A program made the position numbers and the translations under genes. A stretch of DNA of 9,981 nucleotides, from positions 1 through 9,981 of the forward strand of contig CABIYQ010000030.1 in assembly GCA_902362965.1 (NCBI GenBank), given 5' to 3'. Each line of letters opens with the position of its first letter. The stretch's first letter is position 1. This document shows, piece after piece, positions 5,706-9,981 of this stretch. This DNA is from Oscillospiraceae bacterium. Its GTDB lineage: Bacteria; Bacillota; Clostridia; Oscillospirales; Ruminococcaceae. The notes under the pieces are model-generated. The model was not told the DNA's origin, made no database searches, and saw only the letters and a list, made by a program, of their open reading frames with translations.

Positions 5706-7010
5706 CTACACATGTACTGTATCTTTTCGCATTTTTTCTGAAACTCTATATTGTTCTGCTTCTGGCAAGTCAATAAACTCTACTGTTTTATCATAATTTT
5801 CTTTAACAACTTTTTTTATTTCATCAAGAGTAACATTAAAAAATTCACGTCGTTGATTTACCATGTTTAGCTTTCGATCTTCAAAGGCTTTATGCAAAGC
5901 GTTTTCTAGTTTCGGAGCATCATCGCTAAAAATCATAGCATGGACATCAAAATTAAATGGTACAGAAGCATCGCCTAGTTCATACACTCGTTCCATAGGA
6001 TCAAGTCTACGTGTCATGCCAATTTTATAAACATTTTCACCGAAAGCTCCTATATTAGATATAATATATACATACCCAGCACGTTTATTAGCTTCACGAT
6101 AATCAACATCTTTAATTGCTTTTTCAGTATCTTCAATTTTTTCTTCCAATTCTAGCTTTTTACTAATCAGTTCTTCTTTTTCAGATTCTGAAGCTCCTGA
6201 AAGCTGATGATTAATTTTAGCTAATGCATTTAGATAATGAGTTTGTTCTTTTTCAAGTTTTTTACGAGCCTCTTCAATTTCTTTTTGAAGTTTTGCTTCT
6301 TCTCGCATTTTCGCTTTAATTTCTCTTTGCTCTTCTTTTTCTTGCTGCTTCTTTTGGGCATATTCGTATGCAAGTGTAAGCTCTCTGATTCTATTATTCT
6401 TATAAACCTCTGTGATTGATACCCCCAATACTTTTCCTAGCTTATTAATTGCGTTAAATGATTTTTCGATTCTCTTTATAAAAGTATCGTAATTATTATA
6501 TTTTACTTTGCTAATGAGTTCATCGCATTCTGAATTAAATGCTCTTGTAAGCAGTTTTGACATGTCATTAACCATTTTCTTGCCCTTTGAGGCATCTCCG
6601 TTAACAGTCCAACTGTTATTATATAAATGAGAAGAAATGTCATTTTTTATAATTGCTTTTCCTTCTTCTCTTATAGACTTTAGTGCATCTTTGTATTCAT
6701 CAGATGTGGCAAAATCATATGTTGGTTCATATATGCCATATGATTGAAGCAGAACAGTTTCATTTGTTTCAACTATTTGTTCATTAAGTTGATCTAAAGT
6801 ATTTTGAAGCTCAGCAACTTTATTTTCCCTTAAAGATATAGTTTCTTGTAAATCTCCTGATTTTTCAGTTAAAAGTTTAATACGATCATTTAAATCAGAT
6901 ATTTGCTTATGTTCAGGCATTATAAGTGATTCTAATTCTTTGACCTTTTCTTTTAATTCTTCATTTTCTTTTATAGTCTCTTTACACCTTATAATATCTT
7001 TTAACCCCAT
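5706..7010 (-). CDS. DUF4041 / T5orf172 (GIY-YIG-type) protein, candidate phage defence
   Basis: A 434-residue soluble protein. Residues 10-88 are a coiled coil. About 90-235 match DUF4041 (LQSYGIYEPTYDF at the start). About 225-315 form a second, very charged coil. About 311-405 form a T5orf172/MUG113 domain of the GIY-YIG nuclease superfamily: GYVYI (312-316), YKIGMTRR (328-335), E369 within KLENALHKAF, and REFFNV (388-393). DUF4041 plus T5orf172 is a known prophage pairing. I recall that the E. coli anti-phage protein SNIPE, a membrane-anchored nuclease acting on incoming DNA, has it. No membrane segment is present from the chosen ATG at 7010, which follows AAAGAGG. A hydrophobic extension to 7085 overlaps the promoter and has no ribosome site. 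The gene points against the early genes and has its own promoter and terminator, so it is probably expressed in lysogens. Confidence 0.85.
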   Translation of the reverse strand: MGLKDIIRCKETIKENEELKEKVKELESLIMPEHKQISDLNDRIKLLTEKSGDLQETISLRENKVAELQNTLDQLNEQIVETNETVLLQSYGIYEPTYDFATSDEYKDALKSIREEGKAIIKNDISSHLYNNSWTVNGDASKGKKMVNDMSKLLTRAFNSECDELISKVKYNNYDTFIKRIEKSFNAINKLGKVLGVSITEVYKNNRIRELTLAYEYAQKKQQEKEEQREIKAKMREEAKLQKEIEEARKKLEKEQTHYLNALAKINHQLSGASESEKEELISKKLELEEKIEDTEKAIKDVDYREANKRAGYVYIISNIGAFGENVYKIGMTRRLDPMERVYELGDASVPFNFDVHAMIFSDDAPKLENALHKAFEDRKLNMVNQRREFFNVTLDEIKKVVKENYDKTVEFIDLPEAEQYRVSEKMRKDTVHV

Positions 7011-7047
7011 TATGTCAAACCTCTTTAATGTAAAATATATTGTTAAA

Positions 7048-7076
7048 ATTATACCATACCATATCAAATAAAACAA
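7048..7076 (-). promoter_or_regulatory. Independent promoter of the DUF4041 gene
   Basis: The minus strand reads TTGTTT (7071-7076), a 17-bp spacer, then a perfect TATAAT (7048-7053), giving a leader of about 30 bases before ATG 7010. Its position also rules out translation from the upstream in-frame ATG at 7085. Confidence 0.8.
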
Positions 7077-7329
7077 TTCGCACATTATAAGAAGTATTTT
7101 ACATAATTTTGTTAAAATGTGACAAAAATCAACAAAAACATATTTTTATGATTTTTTTAGAATAAAAGTGTTGTTTTAAATTTCGACACGCTTTTATAAC
7201 AATTTATGACAAAAATATTGGTAAATACACACAAATTATAAACATATGAATTGTACAAAAAGTAGAAATTTCTGTCACAAGTTCCGCAAAATGCGACAAT
7301 TCTTGTCTTTATATATAGAGGGGGTAAAT
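7077..7329. other. AT-rich non-coding gap with scattered GACA motifs
   Basis: No supported gene. The stretch repeats a GACA core in both senses, for example GTGACAAAAA near 7119, TCGACAC near 7183, ATGACAAAAA near 7207, TGTCAC near 7272 and GCGACAA near 7293. An imperfect inverted repeat spans 7277-7307, with the core CGCA-AAA-TGCG. It lies between the repressor 2 stop and the DUF4041 promoter and could hold regulator sites or a weak terminator for repressor 2. I see no clear T-tailed hairpin. Confidence 0.35.
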
Positions 7330-7671
7330 TTATCTTCTATATTTGGGTAATTCCAGAAGTTCATCAAGGCGTTCCATTAATTTGGATTGACCTAATTCGT
7401 TAAGCTGATTGTATTTAGAAATCAAACTGTTATCCTTTTCATCTAGTTTGTTAATATTTTTATTTTCCCCAAGCAAATCAGACATTTTTATATTTAAAAA
7501 ATCGCATATTTCTGATACCGTTTCTATATCAGGCGAATTCTTACCTTTAACCCAGTTTGTAACTGCGGCTTGCGAAACGTTTAGCTTTTCTGATAGGGTC
7601 TTTTGCGATACATTCATTAAGTCTAAATAATAACTTAAGTTTTTCTTTAAATTATTTCTAATTTCTCCCAT
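7330..7671 (-). CDS. Small phage repressor (switch 2)
   Basis: A 113-residue CI-like regulator. The XRE HTH domain is at about residues 8-68 (VSQKTLSEKLNVSQAAVTNW). A C-terminal tail, LISKYNQLNELGQSKLMERL, matches the pattern at the end of repressor 1 and probably mediates oligomerisation. There is no S24/LexA autoprotease domain. The start is ATG 7669-7671 after AGGAGGAG. It is divergent from the Cro-like gene at 7842, with palindromic TTAAGAA operators between them, so it should hold switch 2 off. An alternative reading as a toxin-antitoxin antitoxin is less likely given the Cro and antirepressor genes beside it. Confidence 0.87.
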   Translation of the reverse strand: MGEIRNNLKKNLSYYLDLMNVSQKTLSEKLNVSQAAVTNWVKGKNSPDIETVSEICDFLNIKMSDLLGENKNINKLDEKDNSLISKYNQLNELGQSKLMERLDELLELPKYRR

Positions 7672-7692
7672 GATATACTCCTCCTAATTTGT

Positions 7693-7721
7693 ATTATAAC
7701 ATTAAAAATCTAGTTTGTAAA
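7693..7721 (-). promoter_or_regulatory. Repressor 2 promoter
   Basis: The minus strand reads TTTACA (7716-7721), a 17-bp spacer, then TATAAT (7693-7698), 22 bases before the repressor start. The first operator (7730-7744) lies just upstream of the -35 box. Confidence 0.8.
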
Positions 7722-7729
7722 GATAAAAA

Positions 7730-7816
7730 TAAAGAATTTCTTAATTTTTTCCTAAAAAAGCCTTGACAATTAAGTAAAAGTGAACTATAATATATTTGTA
7801 CTTAAGAAATTCTTAA
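7730..7816. promoter_or_regulatory. Operators of switch 2 (TTAAGAA type)
   Basis: Two 15-bp palindromic sites: TAAAGAATTTCTTAA at 7730-7744 and TTAAGAAATTCTTAA at 7802-7816. The second extends to a 17-bp near-perfect palindrome at 7801-7817. Centres are 72 bp apart and flank the rightward promoter. A degenerate half-site ATTAAG at 7769-7774 may mark a third site. The half-site differs completely from TCACGCA of switch 1. Confidence 0.75.
7763..7791 (+). promoter_or_regulatory. Rightward early promoter of switch 2
   Basis: Perfect sigma-A promoter: TTGACA (7763-7768), a 17-bp spacer and TATAAT (7786-7791), about 51 bases before the Cro-like start. A palindromic operator sits at the expected transcription start (7802-7816). 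Confidence 0.88.
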
Positions 7817-7841
7817 GTGAAAAATGAAAGGTGGTGTTAAT

Positions 7842-8057
7842 ATGAAAATTACAACCGCAATAGCAAATTACATTGATGAAAAAGGCATCAAGCAAAATTT
7901 TCTTGCGAAAAAAACGGACTTATCATGCGATGCTATGTCAAATATGCTTAACGGAAAAAGAAAGCTTGAGGTTGACGAGTACGCAAAAATTTGTGAAGCA
8001 TTAAATGTTTCTTTTGATTTTTTTTATGATTTAAGTAAAGAAACCAAGTCAGCTTAG
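7842..8057 (+). CDS. Small Cro-like HTH regulator (switch 2)
   Basis: A 71-residue single-domain XRE HTH protein (IKQNFLAKKTDLSCDAMSNM at about residues 16-35), followed by LEVDEYAKICEALNVSFDFF, the classic last helices of this fold. It is the first gene from the strong rightward promoter and opposite repressor 2, the Cro position. The start is ATG 7842-7844 after AAAGGTGG. The upstream ATG at 7824 overlaps that ribosome site. It ends in ETKSA, the same tag that ends the antirepressor at 8825. It has only general HTH similarity to the Cro-like protein of switch 1, so the switches are not simple copies of each other. Confidence 0.85.
   Translation: MKITTAIANYIDEKGIKQNFLAKKTDLSCDAMSNMLNGKRKLEVDEYAKICEALNVSFDFFYDLSKETKSA
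8039..8055 (+). repeat. Gene-boundary repeat, copy 1
   Basis: AGAAACCAAGTCAGCTT encodes the last residues ETKSA of the Cro-like protein and runs into the ribosome site of the next gene. Closely related copies lie at 8807-8823 and 9239-9255 (AGAAACCAAGTCAGCGT). The end of the switch 1 Cro gene (4922-4936) is a shortened relative coding EKSA. Confidence 0.8.
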
Positions 8058-8072
8058 AAAGGAAAATTTAAA

Positions 8073-8825
8073 ATGAACGAATTAATCAAAATCAATTATG
8101 AGGATAATGCAGACCGTCCTACCGTATTGGGAAGAGAGTTGCATGAGGTTCTTGGTATTAAAACCAAATATGTGGATTGGTTCAACAGAATGTGTGAATA
8201 CGGATTTACTGAAAATACAGACTTCATATTGGTTGCTCAAAAAAGAGAAACCAATAATCCTAAGAATCCATACACTGTAGTTAATGATCACCAGCTCACA
8301 ATCGAAATGGCAAAAGAAATTTGCATGATACAGAGGACAGATAAAGGGAAGCAGTGCAGACAATATTTTCTTGAACTTGAAAAAGCATGGAATACTCCTG
8401 AAATGGTTATGGGACGTGCTTTAAAAATCGCGCAAAATCAGCTTGACAGTCTTAAAGGTGAAAATTTGAAATTGACTGAAAAAATTAAGGAGGATAAGCC
8501 TAAAGTTCTTTTTGCAGATGCAGTTGAAACAGCACATACATCTATTCTAGTCGGTGATCTCGCTAAGCTTATTAAACAAAACGGTGTTGATATAGGTCAA
8601 AAACGATTGTTTGAATATCTTAGAGAAAATGGATATTTAATTAAAAATGGCAGTAGTAAAAACATGCCAACACAAAAGTCTATGGATATGAAACTTTTTG
8701 AAGTAAAGGAAAGAACTATCAATAATCCAGACGGCACAGTGAGAATTACTAAAACTACTAAAGTTACTGGCAAAGGTCAGACGTATTTTATTAATAAGTT
8801 TCTGGGAGAAACCAAGTCAGCGTGA
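8073..8825 (+). CDS. AntA-KilAC phage antirepressor (switch 2)
   Basis: A 250-residue two-domain antirepressor. The N-terminal AntA domain (about residues 14-90: RPTVLGRELHEVL, DHQLTIEMAKEICMIQRT) is very similar to that of the protein at 4958. A short coiled linker (about 105-140, QNQLDSLKGENLKLTEKI) leads to a C-terminal KilAC/ANT DNA-binding domain (about 148-245: TSILVGDLAKLIKQNGVDIG, LFEYLRENGYLI, GKGQTYFINKF). Such proteins lift repression or regulate early phage genes. The start is ATG 8073 after AGAAAGG, within a 40-base block identical to 4941-4980. It lies 15 bases after the Cro-like gene. Its end carries copy 2 of the ETKSA repeat and overlaps the leader of the next small gene. Confidence 0.93.
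   Translation: MNELIKINYEDNADRPTVLGRELHEVLGIKTKYVDWFNRMCEYGFTENTDFILVAQKRETNNPKNPYTVVNDHQLTIEMAKEICMIQRTDKGKQCRQYFLELEKAWNTPEMVMGRALKIAQNQLDSLKGENLKLTEKIKEDKPKVLFADAVETAHTSILVGDLAKLIKQNGVDIGQKRLFEYLRENGYLIKNGSSKNMPTQKSMDMKLFEVKERTINNPDGTVRITKTTKVTGKGQTYFINKFLGETKSA
8807..8823 (+). repeat. Gene-boundary repeat, copy 2
   Basis: AGAAACCAAGTCAGCGT ends the KilAC antirepressor (ETKSA) and is followed at once by the AAGGAG ribosome site of the 8837 gene. Confidence 0.8.
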
Positions 8826-8836
8826 AGGAGAAAACT

Positions 8837-9004
8837 ATGGCTAATAAAATTAAAGAAAAAACTGATGTTCAAGTTGTTTTACTTCGACAGTTAAATGAAC
8901 TTAGAGAAAAACAACTTAAACTACCAGTTCGAGATGTTAAGCGTTATACAAAACTTTCAAACGCAATTTGCGATACGGCAAAAACTCTTTTGACGTATTT
9001 TTAA
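8837..9004 (+). CDS. Small charged early phage protein, unknown function
   Basis: A 55-residue lysine-rich protein starting MANKIKEKTDVQVVLLRQL. It is largely helical, with LNELREKQLKL and a C-terminal half VKRYTKLSNAICDTAKTLLT. No known domain or membrane segment is recognised. The start is ATG 8837-8839, seven bases after AAGGAG. A GTG at 8822 would overlap the antirepressor end and precedes the ribosome site. It belongs to the rightward operon of switch 2. Its last four bases overlap the stop of the convergent gene at 9001-9171, with no terminator between them. Confidence 0.7.
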   Translation: MANKIKEKTDVQVVLLRQLNELREKQLKLPVRDVKRYTKLSNAICDTAKTLLTYF

Positions 9005-9171
9005 ATAAGCCATTTGCTTTCAGGTTTGTTTTCCTCTAATGCTTTGCTTATCTTTACTGAAAGGTCAATAAACTTTTTTACGTATTCTTCAACTGCCATT
9101 GAAGATATGTCGCAAGTTTTTTCTAGGTATGCAAGTGTTAGTTTCTCGACAAGTGCGTTAGAATTAGTCAC
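9001..9171 (-). CDS. Antisense small gene (moron-like), unknown function
   Basis: A 56-residue protein read from GTG 9169-9171, with GGGGGGTGA as a ribosome site 8-9 bases upstream, much like the GGGGGGTGAAACT ahead of the switch 1 Cro gene. The product starts TNSNALVEKLTLAYLEKTCD and continues through VEEYVKKFIDLSVKISKAL to ESKWLI. It is helical and amphipathic, without HTH or signal peptide. A second in-frame GTG nine bases upstream is possible but too close to the ribosome site. It has its own sigma-A promoter (9205-9233) and points against the surrounding early operon, so it could be expressed in the lysogen. The plus-strand reading of 9014-9205 is its shadow. Confidence 0.68.
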   Translation of the reverse strand: MTNSNALVEKLTLAYLEKTCDISSMAVEEYVKKFIDLSVKISKALEENKPESKWLI

Positions 9172-9204
9172 GGTAATCACCCCCCCTCATAAAATTAATA
9201 CTTA

Positions 9205-9233
9205 ATTATACCATATTTTAACAGGGAGAACAA
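9205..9233 (-). promoter_or_regulatory. Promoter of the antisense small gene
   Basis: The minus strand reads TTGTTC (9228-9233), a 17-bp spacer, then TATAAT (9205-9210), 34 bases before the GTG start. Confidence 0.75.
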
Positions 9234-9255
9234 GCAGAAGAAACCAAGTCAGCGT
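9219..9255 (+). pseudogene. Relict gene tail with boundary repeat, copy 3
   Basis: In one plus frame the sequence after a TAA (9219-9221) reads QGEQAEETKSA-stop, with no start codon available. AGAAACCAAGTCAGCGT (9239-9255) repeats the ends of the genes at 8057 and 8825, followed again by an AAGGAG ribosome site. This looks like the orphaned 3' end of an early gene whose body was lost when the antisense gene arrived. Confidence 0.55.
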
Positions 9256-9270
9256 AAAGGAGATGATATT

Positions 9271-9459
9271 ATTAAAGCGTTAGAGAAAACGACTATTTGG
9301 ATAGTGTTAGGTCTATTAGCTGTGATTGCGTTTATAACAAATGATTCAGATACGTTACATTTAATAACTGCAACATTTTTGATTTATTGGCAACTTGATT
9401 CAATCAAAGAAGATATTGTAGACGAAATCAATAAAGGAGTTGATAAACATGAAAATTGA
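9271..9459 (+). CDS. Small two-helix membrane protein, apparent ATT start
   Basis: An open frame of 62 codons begins at two consecutive ATT codons (9268-9273), 5-8 bases after a good AAGGAG site (9257-9262), and has no ATG, GTG or TTG at the proper place. After the start it reads KALEKTTIWIVLGLLAVIAF. It has a membrane helix at about residues 8-23, a short polar loop (TNDSD), a second helix at about 29-42 (LITATFLIYWQL) and an acidic/basic tail. It overlaps the next gene by 11 bases, as coupled genes do. Either ATT is a true rare start or an ATG has mutated and the gene is silent. Ribosome site, membrane pattern and overlap argue that it is, or recently was, a real gene. Confidence 0.55.
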   Translation: MKALEKTTIWIVLGLLAVIAFITNDSDTLHLITATFLIYWQLDSIKEDIVDEINKGVDKHEN

Positions 9460-9685
9460 CGAAGTGCCGGATATGGCGACAATCAAGGAAACGGCTGAAA
9501 TTTTTAAATTGCCGGAATATTTTGTTAGACAGTTAGTCAAAAGCGGCAAAGTAATTGCAATAAAATCAGGGCGCAAAATATTTGTTAATGTAGGGAAATT
9601 TGCCGAGCTATTAAATACCAACATGATTAATGCAGACGAAGACCAAAATGAATTATCATTTGGTATAAAACCTATAAAAGAATAA
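9449..9685 (+). CDS. Small HTH protein, excisionase-like
   Basis: A 78-residue protein with a MerR/Xis-like helix-turn-helix (HTH_17 pattern): TIKETAEIFKLPEYFVRQLV (about residues 11-30), then KSGKVIAIKSGRKIFVNVGK, the usual wing. Proteins of this type serve as excisionases or small phage regulators. The start is ATG 9449-9451, nine bases after AAAGGAG. A TTG at 9440 directly abuts that site and is rejected. It overlaps the upstream membrane gene by 11 bases. It is a candidate recombination directionality factor for the integrase at 2445, but it lies far from int, so an early regulator is equally possible. Confidence 0.78.
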   Translation: MKIDEVPDMATIKETAEIFKLPEYFVRQLVKSGKVIAIKSGRKIFVNVGKFAELLNTNMINADEDQNELSFGIKPIKE

Positions 9686-9708
9686 CTAAAAAATCAAGGA
9701 GAAAACCA

Positions 9709-9720
9709 ATGAACAATTGA
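9709..9720 (+). CDS. Three-codon mini-ORF (MNN) with full ribosome site
   Basis: AAGGAG (9696-9701) is followed at proper spacing by ATG AAC AAT TGA. The sequence around it, AAACCAATGA (9703-9712), is repeated 26 bases on (9729-9738) at the start of the next gene. It may be a leader peptide or the stump of a gene lost by slippage between these repeats. Confidence 0.3.
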   Translation: MNN

Positions 9721-9734
9721 AGGAAGTGAAACCA

Positions 9735-9981
9735 ATGAGGATAAAAAGGGAATATAAAACACTGATACCGCCGTTATCGCCGGAAGAATATCAGTATCTT
9801 GAAGAGAACATATTAAAAGACGGTGTAAGGGAACCGTTAGTGGTTTGGGGAGATATCTTGATAGACGGGCATAATCGCTATGAAATTTGCCAAAAACATG
9901 GGATTACATATAAAACCGTTAATAAAGATTTTGAATCAGATGAAGAAGCTAAGCGGTGGATCATATTAAATCAGTTCGGAA
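9735..9981 (+). CDS. ParB-like N-terminal domain protein, partial
   Basis: The first 82 residues of a protein continuing past the window edge. It begins MRIKREYKTLIPPLSPEEYQ. It contains LKDGVREPLVVW and ILIDGHNRYEICQKHG, the GHxR box of the ParB/Srx nuclease-like fold, and ends in WIILNQFG. Phages and integrative elements often encode such ParB-domain proteins in the early or replication region, where they are not necessarily partition factors. The start is ATG 9735-9737, preceded by AGGAAG. It is unrelated in detail to the truncated ParB at the left end, which has a GHRR box and different flanks. The C-terminal domain cannot be seen. Confidence 0.8.
   Translation, partial: MRIKREYKTLIPPLSPEEYQYLEENILKDGVREPLVVWGDILIDGHNRYEICQKHGITYKTVNKDFESDEEAKRWIILNQFG

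Noticed and set aside
6237..6419. Phenylalanine-rich plus-strand frame resembling a membrane peptide
   Set aside because: It is the antisense of the lysine/glutamate-rich coiled coil of the DUF4041 protein.
7011..7085. N-terminal hydrophobic extension of the DUF4041 protein that would give it a membrane anchor
   Set aside because: The in-frame ATG at 7085 has no ribosome site, and the stretch contains a consensus promoter (7048-7076). ATG 7010 has a ribosome site.
7330..8057. Toxin-antitoxin pair made of the two small HTH proteins
   Set aside because: They are divergent across operators and followed by an antirepressor, which fits a phage switch; neither resembles a toxin.
9014..9205. Plus-strand open frame of 63 codons
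   Set aside because: Shadow of the minus-strand gene at 9001-9171, which has a promoter and ribosome site; the plus frame has neither.

Overview
The window looks like the left end of an AT-rich temperate prophage (or phage-derived integrative element) next to a remnant of a different mobile element, in a low-GC Gram-positive bacterium. An anaerobic gut Clostridia/Firmicutes host is the best guess: nearly every gene has a strong AGGAGG-type ribosome site, promoters fit the sigma-A consensus with 17-bp spacers, and the ParA/ParB block resembles the one carried by gut-Firmicutes conjugative elements. The host assignment is inference. All protein names come from motif reading, not from database searches.

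Left block (1-1640, minus strand, visibly richer in G+C). A small conserved protein (1403-1582) with its own promoter and terminator lies upstream of a ParA ATPase (440-1267) and a ParB that overlaps it (97-486). ParB breaks off about 135 codons in, where it joins an internal piece of an IS3-family transposase on the other strand (3-113). Positions 1640-2440 hold no convincing gene. They contain a cluster of short direct and inverted repeats, three hairpin terminators, and a tRNA 3' end with CCA (2240-2290) whose 5' half is missing. That fragment is probably the attachment-site scar.

Prophage block (2440-9981). A tyrosine integrase (2445-3674) is followed by two complete and separate lysogeny switches. 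Switch 1 has a two-HTH repressor (3847-4554), divergent promoters with three TCACGCA-type operators, a small Cro-like protein (4700-4936) and an AntA antirepressor (4958-5671). Switch 2 has a 113-aa repressor (7330-7671), divergent promoters with TTAAGAA-type operators, another Cro-like protein (7842-8057) and an AntA-KilAC antirepressor (8073-8825). Between them, pointing the opposite way to the early genes, sits a DUF4041/T5orf172 (GIY-YIG-type) protein with its own promoter and terminator (5706-7010), a good candidate lysogen-expressed defence gene.

Right end. Small genes follow rightward from switch 2: 8837-9004, a two-helix membrane peptide apparently starting at ATT (9271-9459), a small HTH protein (9449-9685), a three-codon mini-ORF, and the start of a ParB-domain protein cut by the window edge. 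A second independent antisense gene (9001-9171), with its own promoter, interrupts this series. A short repeat encoding the C-terminal tag ETKSA plus the next ribosome site occurs at three gene boundaries and looks like a module-joining seam.

The two repressors lack a LexA-like autoprotease domain and no ImmA-like protease is visible, so induction may rely on the two antirepressors. The unrelated operators suggest two independent immunity specificities in one element.
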